Below, in pieces: positions 25,839 to 35,131 of a stretch of 64,000 nucleotides of DNA (its first letter is position 1; every line of letters starts with the position of its first letter). The notes beneath the pieces were generated by a model. It was not told the DNA's origin and did no database searches. It saw only the letters and a list, made by a program, of their open reading frames with translations. The translations under genes and the position numbers were made by a program. Origin of the DNA: Streptomyces sp. NRRL S-646 (GTDB lineage Bacteria > Actinomycetota > Actinomycetes > Streptomycetales > Streptomycetaceae); contig NZ_JODC01000007.1 of assembly GCF_000720765.1 (NCBI RefSeq), positions 310,001-374,000 of the forward strand, in the 5' to 3' direction.

Positions 25839-26852
25839 TCAGGGCGCGGTGACGGGCCCGGTGCTGGCCCGTAGGGAGATCGGCGGGGCGAGGAGGTGGT
25901 GGCGGGGCGGCGCGTCGGGATGGTCCAGCCGTTCCACCAGCAGGTCGACGGCACGTCGGCCCATCTCCTCCGCCGGTACGTCGGCCGCGGTGAGCTGCGG
26001 GGTCACCGTCTCCGCCCAGCGGCTGGCGACGACCCCGGTGACGGAGAAGTCACGCGGCACATGACGGCCCGCGTGCGCGAGCCCCCGGTAGAGGCCACCC
26101 AGGGCGGCCTCGTTCAGGGTGACCAGGCCGGTGGTGGCCGGGTCGTCGCGCAGGATCTGTTCCAGGCAGGCCTGGCCGGACGCCGGGTCGTCCCCGCAGC
26201 AGTACGTCCGCACCGTCAGCCCACGCTCGGCCGCGGCTTTCGTGAACCCCTCCAGCCCCCGGTGCGCGGACTCGTACCCGGCCCGCAACAGCTGCTCGGG
26301 CCGGTTGACGAAGGCGATGCGGCGATGGCCGAGGTCCGCCAGGTGGTGGACGCACGCCGCCGCCAGCGCGGTGTGGTCCAGGCCGACCCACCAGCCGCCT
26401 TCCGGATGGGCGGTACGCCCGATGGCAACAGAGGGGAAACCCAGGTCGGCCAGGTGGTCCACCCGGTCGTCCTCCAGCCGGATCTCCATCAGGATCGCGC
26501 CGTCGACCCGCCGCTCCCCCAGCAGCCGCTGGAACGAGCGGTCACTGTCCACGCCGCTCGGGGAGAGCAGTACGTCGTAGTCGTAGGCCGCGGCGGCCTC
26601 CACCACACTGCCGATGAAGTCCAGCTGCATACCTGTGTAGTGGTTCCCGGCCGGCGGAAACACCAGACCGATCGTGCTGGTCCGCCCGTTGGCCAGGGCA
26701 CGTGCGCTGGCGTTCGGCCGGTAGCCCAGCTCGTCGATGACCTCCTGGATCTTCCGACGGGTGTCTTCCGAGACCGGACGCTTGCCGCTCAGCGCATACG
26801 AGACGGTGCTCCGCGAAACACCCGCCCGGCGGGCGATCTCTCCGATGTTCAC
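25839..26852 (-). CDS. LacI-family transcriptional regulator
   Basis: 337 residues from a GTG preceded by AGGAG. N-terminal helix-turn-helix IGEIARRAGVSRSTVSYALS and hinge helix YRPNASARALANGRTSTIGL, then a periplasmic-binding-protein-like sugar sensor domain ending in EMGRRAVDLLVERL. It is predicted to bind the four CGAACCGGTTCG palindromes in its own divergent promoter region and to release them when the imported sugar is present. It lies upstream of the importer genes on the same strand. Confidence 0.92.
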   Translation of the reverse strand: MNIGEIARRAGVSRSTVSYALSGKRPVSEDTRRKIQEVIDELGYRPNASARALANGRTSTIGLVFPPAGNHYTGMQLDFIGSVVEAAAAYDYDVLLSPSGVDSDRSFQRLLGERRVDGAILMEIRLEDDRVDHLADLGFPSVAIGRTAHPEGGWWVGLDHTALAAACVHHLADLGHRRIAFVNRPEQLLRAGYESAHRGLEGFTKAAAERGLTVRTYCCGDDPASGQACLEQILRDDPATTGLVTLNEAALGGLYRGLAHAGRHVPRDFSVTGVVASRWAETVTPQLTAADVPAEEMGRRAVDLLVERLDHPDAPPRHHLLAPPISLRASTGPVTAP

Positions 26853-26879
26853 GGCGGCTCCTTGCTCGGAATCCTTGCC

Positions 26880-27011
26880 CGAACCGGTTCGAGTCCTCGG
26901 TGGAGAGAGTACTCGCCGGACGTGAAGGTGTGGGGTGGAACGGAGAGCGAGAGCCGGTTGTCGAACCGGTTCGCGTGAAGTGAAGGTAGGAACTGACCGG
27001 ACGCCTGTCAA
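26880..27011 (-). promoter_or_regulatory. lacI promoter with two LacI operators
   Basis: Minus-strand promoter TTGACA (27006-27011), exactly 17 bp, TACCTT (26983-26988). A perfect CGAACCGGTTCG lies just downstream (26962-26973) and another in the leader (26880-26891). The position fits repression of lacI by its own product. Confidence 0.82.
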
Positions 27012-27071
27012 CACCCCTGGCGACACTTTCCAGCCCGTTCGAAGGTCCCGCTTTTCTTGATGTCCAGGGGA

Positions 27072-27114
27072 TTGCTGGCCGGGATTCCCGGTGCTAGCTT
27101 GCCGAACCGGTTCG
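27072..27114 (+). promoter_or_regulatory. Promoter and LacI operator of the large secreted glycosidase gene
   Basis: TTGCTG (27072-27077), exactly 17 bp, TAGCTT (27095-27100), with CGAACCGGTTCG at 27103-27114 covering the expected start of transcription. Confidence 0.8.
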
Positions 27115-27230
27115 ATGAAGTGATCCTTCCGACGACCGTGGGCCGGTTCCACCCCCTCTCCGGGCAGGTGCAGCCTCCGCCCCGGCCGACCGGACGAGCT
27201 CCCTCGCATCCGCGGCGAACGGGAGCGGAG

Positions 27231-27242
27231 CGAACCGGTTCG
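27231..27242. promoter_or_regulatory. Fourth LacI operator in the leader of the glycosidase gene
   Basis: A perfect CGAACCGGTTCG palindrome 70 bp before the ATG at 27313. Together with 27103-27114 it could support DNA looping or a roadblock. Confidence 0.75.
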
Positions 27243-27312
27243 ACACACGAGACGACACACCGCCAAGCCGATACGCCGTCACGCCGATACACAAGGATTG
27301 AGGACGCAATCC

Positions 27313-30300
27313 ATGCCATCCGCTGACAGATCCGCCCGGCGCCGGGCGCCGGCCGCCATGGTGCTGGCTCTCGGTGCGGGCCTGCTGGCCGCACCGGCCG
27401 TCCCCGCGCAGGCAGCCGACACGCCCCAGCCCGCCGCCCACTACACCTTCGACCAGGACGACCTCGACTCCGGCAGGATCACCGACAGCTCCGGCAACGG
27501 GCTGACGGCGACCCTGGTGAACGGCTCCACCGCCCAGTCCGTCGCGGGCCCGGACGGCGGCAAGGCACTGTCGCTGCCCGGCGGGGCACCCACCTCGGAC
27601 GGCGCGTACGTCCGTCTGCCCCGCGAAGTGCTCGGGGACGCAAGCGACTTGACGGTCTCGGCCCGCGTGAAGTGGAGCGGCGACAAGTCGGCCTGGCAGC
27701 GCATCTTCGATCTGGGCACCGACACCACCAAGTACCTGTTCACGACGCCGTACAACGGCAGCGTGCTGCGTACCGCCGTGACCACCGGCGGAGGGGGCGC
27801 GGAGGCGCAGGTATCCGGGTACGCGCCGCTGCCCGCCGACGGCTGGCGGACCGTCACCGTCACCCTCGACACCGCCGCCCACCGGGTCACCACCTATCTC
27901 GACGGCGTGGCGGTCTCCTCCTCCGCGACGAACGTCAAAGCCAAGGATCTGCTGGACGGTTCGGCCACCGCGGCCGGCTACATCGGCAAGTCCTTCTACC
28001 CGGACCCGCTGCTGAAGGGCGCGGTCGACGACTTCACGGTCTGGCACTCGGCGCTCACCGCCGAGCAGGTGGCCGGTACGGTCGGAACCCTTCCCACTCT
28101 CCAGCAGCTCTCGCAGACGTCCTTCGAGGTCCGTACGACGACCGGGACGGCCCCCTCCCTGCCCGCCTCGGTCCGCTCCTCCTTCTCCGACGGCTACGAC
28201 CGCGACACACCGGTCACCTGGGACGCCGTACCGGCCGAGAAGTACGGCCGGCCGGGCACCTTCACGGTGGCCGGAACCGCCGCCGGGCAGGCCGTGAAGG
28301 CGACCGTCACCGTGGTCCGCGAGGGAGCCCTGACCGTCGATCTCGGCTCGGACACCGGCAGGTTCCACGGCGGTGCCTCCGGCACCCTCTACGGCGTGTA
28401 CGGACCGGGCGTCCCCACCAACAACCTCCTCGAGGGCATGGGTCTGCGCACCGTCTCCACCAAGGCGCAGGACGGCCCGCAGCACCCGGGTGCCGACGCG
28501 CTGGACGTGGTCAAGCCGCTGGCCGACTCCACCGATGGTGACGTGTACATCTACATGACGGACATCCACCGCGGGTTCCCGTACGAGTGGCCCGGCGGCA
28601 CCCCCGAGGAGAAGCTCAAGCTCTACGAGGAGAAGATCGCCAAGCAGGTCGACCAGGTCCTGAAGCTGCCCAAGCAGTACCAGGACAACATCGTCTTCGT
28701 GCCGTTCAACGAGCCCGAGGGCAACATGTTCGGCACCGGCGAGTGGAGCTACAACAAGGTCAGCTGGCTGAACGACCCCAAGGACTACTTCGCCGCCTGG
28801 GATTCCGCCTACAGGCTCATCAAGGGCAAGATGCCCGAGGCCCGCGTCGCCGGTCCCAACACCAGCATCCTGTACGACCAGGTGAAGGGCTTCCTCACCC
28901 ACACACTGGCCGCCGGCACCCTCCCGGACGTGATCACCTGGCACGAGCTGAGCCACCCGGAGGCGGTGCGCGAGAGCGTGGCCAAGTACCGGGCGTGGGA
29001 GAAGGACCTGTTCAAGGGAACCGCCCGCGAAGGAACCCGACTCCCCATCAACATCAACGAGTACGCCTTCAACTACCACACCTCCGTCCCCGGCCAGATG
29101 GTCCAGTGGGTGTCCGCGATCGAGGAGTCCAAGGTGGACGCCGACATCGCATACTGGAACATCGACGGCAACCTCTCCGACTCCGCGGTGCAGTCGAACC
29201 GCGGCAACGGCCAGTGGTGGCTACTGCACTCGTACGCCTCGATGAGTGGGCACACCGTGAAGGTGACGCCGCCGTTCCCGGGCCAGAACTACACCATGCA
29301 GGGCGTGGCCACCCTCGACGAGAAGAAGAAGCAGGCCCGGCTGATCTTCGGCGGCTCGACCGGGAAGGGCCACATCACCTTCGCAGGCGTCCCCAAGAAG
29401 GTCTTCGGGGACCAGGTCCACGCCTGGGTGCGGGAGATCGACTGGAGCGGGCAGGTCGGCGACAACTCCGGCCCGAAGCTGCTGACGGAGACGAACCTCA
29501 AGGTCGGTGACGACGGGACGGCCGTCGTCGACTTCGGCGACGGCACCCTGCCGAAGCTGAAGGAGTCCTCGGCGTACGAGATCGTCCTCAGCCCGGCCGG
29601 GAAGGCGAAGGGCACCCAGTCCGCGCCCGTGCGCTGGCAGGGGTCGTACGAGGCGGAGGACGCAGCCCACACGGGGGCCGGCTACTCCAAGAACGGCCCC
29701 GAGGGTTCGACGAGCGACGTGTCGAAGTTCTACACCTCCGGCGGCTACGACGTCGGCGGCCTGCGCACCGGCTCGGACGTCACACTCGACTTCGCCGTGG
29801 ACGTCCCCGAGGACGGCATGTACGACCTGAGCGCCTTCGCCAACTCCCTGAACACCTTCGACAAGGTGAAGGAGCAGGGCCCCACCAACGTCTTCCTGCG
29901 CGTGGACGGCAAGGCGGACAGCGAGCAGGAGCTCTTCCTGCCGCTCGGCTACAAGTGGGTGGTGTGGGACCACACCGACACCAAGGTGCATCTCACCAAG
30001 GGCAGGCACACCCTGACGCTCGCCGCGAAGAGCCTCGACGGCAAGCGCACCACCAAGGGCGACGCCATCGTCGACCGCCTCACCCTGTCCCTGCCGGACC
30101 CGTCGGCAGCCACCGAGGTGTACGAGGGCGAGCTGGCCTGGCTGGGCGGCGGGGCGCGGCCCGTCTACGACCTGCCGAAGCAGGCCGGAACCCCCGCCAC
30201 GGGCTCGGGAGCGGCCCGGCTCACGAAGGGCCAGACCGCCACGTTCTGGGTCTACTCCCCCGCCGACCGCGAGGCCACCCTCGACGTCGACACCCTCGGC

Positions 30301-30972
30301 GCCGCAGACGCACGCCTGGCGGTCAACGGGCACGACGTCCTGAACGTGAGCAAGGCCAGGCACGAGGTCGCCGTCTCCCTCTCGGGCGGCCTCAACAAGG
30401 TGACGGTGACCGGCGGTTCGGCCGCCACCCTCGTCGACCGGCTGACGGTCACCCCCACCGACGGCACGCTCAAGGCACGCACGTACGAGGCGCAGGACGC
30501 CAAGCTCGCGGGTTCGACCACGCTGACCTCGCTGCCCCTGGCGACCGACGGTACGGCGATCACGGGGATCGGCGGCGACCCGGGCAACGGCAACACGGCG
30601 ACGTTCACCGTCGCCGCGGACAAGGCCGGCCTGTATGCGCTGCGCATCCGCTACTCGAACCCGGAGCAGTCGGAGGCCACGCACTACAACCCGGACCCGC
30701 TCGCCCGCCACGCCGACCTCACCGTCAACGGCGGCGAGATGCAGCGCGTCGGCTTCCCGCACACCTTCCACCAGGACAACTTCTGGGAGCTGACCGTCCC
30801 GGTCCAGCTGAAGAAGGGGCAGAACACGATCGCGTTCCACTCCGAGGAACTGCCGAACTTCGACGGCACGACGTACGCCTCGGACACCTTCCCGGGAGTA
30901 CTGCTCCGCTCCCGCTACGCACCGCTGATCGACCGGATCGTGGTCGCGCCGTACGCGCGGGAGGTGCGATGA
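27313..30972 (+). CDS. Large secreted glycosidase: LamG, Ig-like, clan GH-A catalytic and carbohydrate-binding domains
   Basis: 1219 residues. The ATG at 27313 follows GAGGA by eight bases; a TTG 15 bases upstream is less likely. A signal peptide (1-37, AQAAD) is followed by a LamG jelly roll (about 45-255, HYTFDQDD ... GAVDDFTVWHSAL), a bacterial Ig-like domain (about 270-340, VTWDAVPAEKYGRPGTFTV), and a catalytic domain with VPFNEPEGNMF (E467 acid/base) and ININEYAFNY (E583 nucleophile). Two or three CBM6/35-like modules close the protein (SYEAEDAAHTGAGY; TYEAQDAKLAG). It is predicted to hydrolyse a polymer outside the cell and feed the importer. LacI operators surround its promoter. The family within GH-A is uncertain (GH39-like). 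Confidence 0.87.
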   Translation: MPSADRSARRRAPAAMVLALGAGLLAAPAVPAQAADTPQPAAHYTFDQDDLDSGRITDSSGNGLTATLVNGSTAQSVAGPDGGKALSLPGGAPTSDGAYVRLPREVLGDASDLTVSARVKWSGDKSAWQRIFDLGTDTTKYLFTTPYNGSVLRTAVTTGGGGAEAQVSGYAPLPADGWRTVTVTLDTAAHRVTTYLDGVAVSSSATNVKAKDLLDGSATAAGYIGKSFYPDPLLKGAVDDFTVWHSALTAEQVAGTVGTLPTLQQLSQTSFEVRTTTGTAPSLPASVRSSFSDGYDRDTPVTWDAVPAEKYGRPGTFTVAGTAAGQAVKATVTVVREGALTVDLGSDTGRFHGGASGTLYGVYGPGVPTNNLLEGMGLRTVSTKAQDGPQHPGADALDVVKPLADSTDGDVYIYMTDIHRGFPYEWPGGTPEEKLKLYEEKIAKQVDQVLKLPKQYQDNIVFVPFNEPEGNMFGTGEWSYNKVSWLNDPKDYFAAWDSAYRLIKGKMPEARVAGPNTSILYDQVKGFLTHTLAAGTLPDVITWHELSHPEAVRESVAKYRAWEKDLFKGTAREGTRLPININEYAFNYHTSVPGQMVQWVSAIEESKVDADIAYWNIDGNLSDSAVQSNRGNGQWWLLHSYASMSGHTVKVTPPFPGQNYTMQGVATLDEKKKQARLIFGGSTGKGHITFAGVPKKVFGDQVHAWVREIDWSGQVGDNSGPKLLTETNLKVGDDGTAVVDFGDGTLPKLKESSAYEIVLSPAGKAKGTQSAPVRWQGSYEAEDAAHTGAGYSKNGPEGSTSDVSKFYTSGGYDVGGLRTGSDVTLDFAVDVPEDGMYDLSAFANSLNTFDKVKEQGPTNVFLRVDGKADSEQELFLPLGYKWVVWDHTDTKVHLTKGRHTLTLAAKSLDGKRTTKGDAIVDRLTLSLPDPSAATEVYEGELAWLGGGARPVYDLPKQAGTPATGSGAARLTKGQTATFWVYSPADREATLDVDTLGAADARLAVNGHDVLNVSKARHEVAVSLSGGLNKVTVTGGSAATLVDRLTVTPTDGTLKARTYEAQDAKLAGSTTLTSLPLATDGTAITGIGGDPGNGNTATFTVAADKAGLYALRIRYSNPEQSEATHYNPDPLARHADLTVNGGEMQRVGFPHTFHQDNFWELTVPVQLKKGQNTIAFHSEELPNFDGTTYASDTFPGVLLRSRYAPLIDRIVVAPYAREVR

Positions 30973-30996
30973 GTTAGCCGCCGAAGCCGCAAGCAG

Positions 30997-31030
30997 GGCC
31001 CGGGTCCGTCAGGGCAGGCGGAACCGGGCC
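30997..31030 (+). terminator. Terminator hairpin after the large glycosidase
   Basis: GGCCCGGGTCCG (30997-31008), 10-base loop, CGGAACCGGGCC (31019-31030): 12 base pairs with one mismatch, 25 bp past the stop codon. Confidence 0.7.
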
Positions 31031-31181
31031 GCTGGCGTTGCCGACGGGCCACGGTGAGCCGCTCCGGCGGACCGCCGCGAGGGAGACGACGACGGCGGAG
31101 CTGAAGCCGTGCCGGCTTCCGTCGTCCGTACGGGCACTTCACCTGCGCTCAACCCCGGTTGAGAGCCGGGCCCGCGGATGC

Positions 31182-31781
31182 CTACGCGGCCGTCCTCACA
31201 CCCAGCGAGTCCAGGGCGGCGGTCACCGTCTTTCGCAACGTCGCGGCGTCAGCACCGGCACGCGAGCGCAGGTTGACGCCATAGGCGAGCAGGGCCAGCA
31301 GATCCGCGGAAGCATCGGGGGCGGCCCCTGGGGCAAGCTGCCCCCGGCGCTCGGCGGTTACCAGCGCCGCGTACATTGCCTCGCGCAGCTCCCGGTGGTG
31401 CCGGTCCAGGAGGGCACGCACGTCCGGATCGCTGTTCTCGACCCCGGCGTGTGCGTTGGAGACCATGCAGCCCCAGCGGGCGTACTCACCCGAGCAGCGC
31501 GCCTCGATCAGGCCGGCGAAGAACTCGGAGACGGCCGGCAGACCCCGCTCGTCCTCGGCCAGGCGCCGAAACACCGGCTGGGATCGCTGTTCGAGGTAGC
31601 GGCGCAACGCCGCGAGGTAGAGCTCCTGCTTTCCGCCGAACGTGGCGTACAGGCTGGAACGGTTGAGCCCGGTCGCGCTCACCACGTCCTGGATCCCGGT
31701 CGAGGCCACGCCCTGCCGCCAGAACAGCCGCACCACGGTCTCCAGGGTGGCATCCGGATCGAAGTGCTTGATGTCGGGCAT
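31182..31781 (-). CDS. TetR-family regulator, YezE/AcuR-like
   Basis: 199 residues from ATG 31781. Helix-turn-helix segment TLETVVRLFWRQGVASTGIQDVVSATGLNRSSLYATF, with the GLNRSSLYATFGGKQELY form typical of regulators for detoxification or redox genes. The C-terminal domain has ARWGCMVSNAHAGVE, carrying its only cysteine. It diverges from a peroxiredoxin-like gene and both promoters carry the same operator-like motif, so it probably represses itself and that gene. Confidence 0.88.
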   Translation of the reverse strand: MPDIKHFDPDATLETVVRLFWRQGVASTGIQDVVSATGLNRSSLYATFGGKQELYLAALRRYLEQRSQPVFRRLAEDERGLPAVSEFFAGLIEARCSGEYARWGCMVSNAHAGVENSDPDVRALLDRHHRELREAMYAALVTAERRGQLAPGAAPDASADLLALLAYGVNLRSRAGADAATLRKTVTAALDSLGVRTAA

Positions 31782-31792
31782 GGCCCACCCCG

Positions 31793-31819
31793 CTATCCTG
31801 AAATGAGGGTTCCAAGATA
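31793..31819 (-). promoter_or_regulatory. Operator copy 1 at the TetR promoter
   Basis: The minus strand reads TATCTTGGAACCCTCATTTC and onward for 27 bp. It matches copy 2 at 32041-32067 in 23 of 27 positions, in opposite orientation. TATCTT could be the -10 itself (TTTGCG 17 bp upstream). Confidence 0.7.
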
Positions 31820-32040
31820 CTTCCGCTTCAGCACGCCGCAAAGATTTCGGCAGGCACGCAGCAGCCCGCCGGGCGCTCCTGAACGGGTCCCAGCCCTCCC
31901 ACCTTCGCCGACACCTCACCCATCGCGCAGTCCAACTCGCCGCGTTCATCAAGGCGTTGACCCTGACCGACCGTCATCCCTTCACCGACCTCCGCCCATT
32001 CGCACCTCCGTACGGGCTGGCGGTGGACCACGAACACCCT
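31820..32040. other. Intergenic spacer between the mirrored operators
   Basis: About 220 bp without a supported ORF on either strand. It holds the upstream parts of the two divergent promoters. I see no further repeat or structure. Confidence 0.5.
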
Positions 32041-32067
32041 TATCTTGGAACGGTCATTTCAAGATTG
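32041..32067 (+). promoter_or_regulatory. Operator copy 2 at the peroxiredoxin promoter
   Basis: TATCTTGGAACGGTCATTTC with the continuation AAGATTG. It contains a perfect inverted repeat ATCTTG / CAAGAT with 12 bases between the arms. TATCTT may serve as the -10. It lies 42 bp before the ATG at 32109. Confidence 0.72.
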
Positions 32068-32108
32068 ACCGGTCCCGCCCGAGTCACCGACCACAAGGAA
32101 CGAGCACC

Positions 32109-32759
32109 ATGACCACCCTCAACACCGAACTGCGCGCTTTCTACGCAGCACGTCAGCAGCAGATTCCCGCCGAGATCCGGACAGTCATGCAGCGAGCCGG
32201 CCAGGAACTCGCCGACTCCGGCCAGGCCGACCGCGCCCTGACCGTCGGCGCCCAAGCCCCACGCTTCAATCTCCCCACCGCGACCGGACACACCCTGGCC
32301 CTGGACGACCTGCTCACCGACGGCCCGGTCGTGCTGACCTTCTACCGCGGCGCCTGGTGCCCGTACTGCAACATCGCCCTGCGCTCACTCCAGCAGCACC
32401 ACGAGGCCATCACTGCCCGCGGCGCCCGCCTGGTGGCCGTCTCCCCGCAAATCCCCGACGAGTCCCTCACCCTGACGGAGAAGCACGACCTCGCCTTCGA
32501 CGTCCTCAGCGACATCGGTTCCGACACCGCCAAGCAGTACGGCCTCGCCTTCGACCTCCCCGACGACCTCGCCGCCGTCTACGCCAAGCTCGGCTTCGAC
32601 CTCCAGCGTGTCAACGACGGCCACCCGCGCACGCTCCCGCTGCCCGCCACCTACGTCATCGACCGCGACGGCGTCATCCGCTGGTCCTTCGTCGACACCG
32701 ACTACACCACCCGCGCCGAACCGGCCGACATCCTCGCCGCCCTCGACGCAATGCATTGA
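32109..32759 (+). CDS. Peroxiredoxin-like (AhpC/TSA thioredoxin-fold) protein
   Basis: 216 residues from the ATG after AAGGA; the frame is open far upstream but without support. A helical N-terminus is followed by a thioredoxin fold with the redox motif GAWCPYCN (CxxC), then VAVSPQIPDES, FDVLSDIGSDTAKQYGL and the cis-Pro strand LPATYVIDRDGVIRW. It is predicted to be a cytoplasmic peroxidase or disulfide reductase reducing hydroperoxides. It is controlled by the divergent TetR. Confidence 0.9.
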   Translation: MTTLNTELRAFYAARQQQIPAEIRTVMQRAGQELADSGQADRALTVGAQAPRFNLPTATGHTLALDDLLTDGPVVLTFYRGAWCPYCNIALRSLQQHHEAITARGARLVAVSPQIPDESLTLTEKHDLAFDVLSDIGSDTAKQYGLAFDLPDDLAAVYAKLGFDLQRVNDGHPRTLPLPATYVIDRDGVIRWSFVDTDYTTRAEPADILAALDAMH

Positions 32760-32983
32760 TCCCGACCTGATGGACGATGCCTGCCCTGGGGCCGCATCCG
32801 CTCTCGCCTGCTCGACCTGGAGCATCCAACCGAACGTGCCGCCCAGAGCCCACCGGTGGAAGCGGGGGGAGCGTGACCCACGGGCCGTGCCGCTCGGGCA
32901 CAGCCCGCCGCCACGGAACACCCCGGCGCGTCCCATCGGCCTGACCTGGCGTCACGCGAGTTTCAGAGCAGGGCCGTTCCGTG

Positions 32984-34543
32984 TCAGGTCCAGGGCGCCA
33001 CGAGGACGAAGGAGCGACTGGCCCGGTAGGCAGCGGTGTTCTCGGAGGGGTCGAGCCACAGCTGGAGGTTGCCCCGGTGGCGGAGGTAGCGACCGGCGTA
33101 GTTGTACGACTCCAGGGAGACCGAACCGGCCATGGAACCGGAACGGGGGCAGAAGGTGGCGTCCTTCCGGAAGAGGGCGGATCGGTCGTCGCTGTCCAGC
33201 CGGATGCGGAAGGCGTAGTGCCGCAGATACCTGCCGGTGGCGTCCCTGAGTGAGTAACAGCGGGAGTCCGCCAGGCCGGGAACGAAGGTGAAGGTGGCCG
33301 CCTGCCGGGTGGCCGCGGAGCTGGTGGCGCCGACCGGCCCCAGGATGCCGAGCCGGCCGGACTGGCTCACGTAGTCGCCGGGGTTGTCGACCGACCGTAG
33401 GGCGTGCCGTCCCGAGAACCGCACCGCAGCCGTCGTCGCCGGGACTGCTGTCGGCGCTGACGTGGGTGCCGGTGTCCGGGAGGCGGACGCTCTCGGGGTC
33501 GGCGGCACGGACGAGGCGGCGGGCGAGAGCGGGGCCGCGGCGGCGGGCCGCGGGGCCGGCTCGTGAGACCCCGCGACGGTGTACCAGGCCACTCCTGCGG
33601 CCGCGAGTGTCACGGCACCTGCGGCTGCCGCCGCCGCGGGCTTGGCGGCCAGCTTGCCGATCGTCCGCGCCGTACGGCTTGCACCACTCGCCGTCCGGGT
33701 GCCCGCGCCGACGGTCGCCCCTGCCGAGTCCGCCCTCAGCACCCTGGCCACTACCAGGCCGGCCAGGCCGAGCGGCACAGGCACCAGCGCGAGGCCGGCC
33801 AGCAGCCCCTCCGCCGGTATGAGGTCGGACGAGCTCGACAGGCACTGCGGACAGTCGCGGACATGGCGTGCCAGCCGCTTGCGCCACAGCGCCGACGGCC
33901 GCCCGTCCCATGAGGAGAGCAGGGCGGTCAGGTCCGGGCAGCGTGGCGAGGCCGTCACGGCACGTACCACTGTGCGCGCCGCCTCCAGCCGCTCCTTGAC
34001 CCGCTGGATTCGGACCGCGGCATGCCGACGTGTGAGGCCGCAGGCCGCCGAGAGCTCGCCGCGGGTCAGTTCACCGGCGCTCTCCATCCACCACAGCGCG
34101 AGTACCTCGCGTTCCTCGTCCTCCAGCCAGCGGGTCGCCTCCACCGCTTCGCGCCGCTGGCCCGACAGCGCAAGCCGAAGAATGACGAGCTCGGAGAAGT
34201 CGGCCTGCGGGTCCGGCTCCTGGGCCTTCTCCTCCAGGGGGTCCGCAGTGAGCCCGGTGCGCCCTCTGCGCCACCGGTCACGGATCTGCCGCACGGTGAT
34301 GGCGACGAGCCAGGACCGGAACCGATCCGGTTGCTCCAGTCCGGGCAACCCGTCCAGGACCCGCATCATCGTCTCCTGGACGACGTCGTCGACGTCGCTG
34401 TGACCGTCCAGCGCCCGCCCGACGATGTTGTAGACCAACGGCAGACAGTCACGTATCAGCTGTTCCGAGGCCTGCCGGTCCCCGGCCCGCGCCGCCATGA
34501 CGACGGTGATGTCCGGCTGTTCCTGCGTGCCCTGCGAGCGCAC
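32984..34543 (-). CDS. ECF-type sigma factor fused to a membrane region and an AbfB arabinofuranose-binding domain
   Basis: 519 residues from a GTG. Sigma region 2 spans about 28-95 (VDDVVQETMMRVLDGL; RFRSWLVAITVRQIRDRW) and region 4 about 120-190 (LEDEEREVLALWWME, CGLTRRHAAVRIQRVKERL). HVRDCPQC (227-234) looks like a short anti-sigma zinc-binding motif. Hydrophobic stretches lie at about 242-268 and 302-325, then a Pro/Ala/Thr-rich linker, then from about 380 an AbfB (CBM42-like) domain with paired YLRHYAF and YLRHRGN repeats. It may be a membrane-tethered sigma factor that senses arabinose-containing glycan. If both hydrophobic stretches cross the membrane, the sugar-binding domain would be inside, so topology must be settled. 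Confidence 0.87.
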   Translation of the reverse strand: MRSQGTQEQPDITVVMAARAGDRQASEQLIRDCLPLVYNIVGRALDGHSDVDDVVQETMMRVLDGLPGLEQPDRFRSWLVAITVRQIRDRWRRGRTGLTADPLEEKAQEPDPQADFSELVILRLALSGQRREAVEATRWLEDEEREVLALWWMESAGELTRGELSAACGLTRRHAAVRIQRVKERLEAARTVVRAVTASPRCPDLTALLSSWDGRPSALWRKRLARHVRDCPQCLSSSSDLIPAEGLLAGLALVPVPLGLAGLVVARVLRADSAGATVGAGTRTASGASRTARTIGKLAAKPAAAAAAGAVTLAAAGVAWYTVAGSHEPAPRPAAAAPLSPAASSVPPTPRASASRTPAPTSAPTAVPATTAAVRFSGRHALRSVDNPGDYVSQSGRLGILGPVGATSSAATRQAATFTFVPGLADSRCYSLRDATGRYLRHYAFRIRLDSDDRSALFRKDATFCPRSGSMAGSVSLESYNYAGRYLRHRGNLQLWLDPSENTAAYRASRSFVLVAPWT

Positions 34544-35131
34544 CCCGTCCCACCTGTCCCGTCGCCTTGTCGATGTGTCGAGGGCGACAAGTGTGTCAGG
34601 AGCGGATCCGCAGGATTTTGCGCGGGTCGCTCCCCCCCAGGTGCCGCCTCCACGCGTTCGCCCGTTCCGTGTTTTCCGTTATGCGCCGCACGCCGGCGCG
34701 TCTCCTTTGTGTACGACCCCACGGGTCCGTCCGGCACATGCCGGTGCTGAGATACCACGTCGATGCGTCGCGGACGGCCACCGATGTATGCCGACGTGTC
34801 GGATCCGGACTGTCGCCCGCCGACTGGCAGCACAGCCATGGCCGGCTCCATCTCCCCGTGCTCGGAGCGATGGCCGTCCGATCCGCGCCCGCATGGCGAT
34901 GCGCGGCGAGAGAGGCGAAAATGAGATCGGAACAAGAGCCACCCGATCATCGGAGACGGCGTCGCCGCCGGCGCGAGGGACGCCCACCATCCTCAGTGCC
35001 CTCGAGCCGAGCCGGCAGAGCAGCGGGGTGCGGCAGCCAGGTGACCGGCGGACTCATTGAAGACTCCGGGCGCCGCGGGCGGGACATCAGCGCAGTCCCG
35101 CAGGTGCAGCTGGGAACACAGGTGATCGCTC
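34544..35131. other. 588-bp divergent intergenic region
   Basis: No ORF here has credible codon use or similarity. Two structures are visible: an inverted repeat CTTGTCG (34566-34572) / CGACAAG (34585-34591) in the sigma-factor leader, and a hairpin GCGGGAC (35079-35085) / GTCCCGC (35095-35101) about 30 bp before the amidotransferase start. The region must hold both promoters, but I cannot place them with confidence. Confidence 0.6.

Noticed and set aside
31038..32108. Upstream extension of the peroxiredoxin frame
   Set aside because: It crosses the TetR gene and the operators and has atypical composition. The ATG at 32109 has a ribosome binding site and starts the known fold.
34497..35060. 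A 187-codon plus-strand frame and overlapping minus-strand frames in the 34.5-35.1 kb gap
   Set aside because: Translations are Arg/Pro/Ser-rich without any recognisable domain or start signal.
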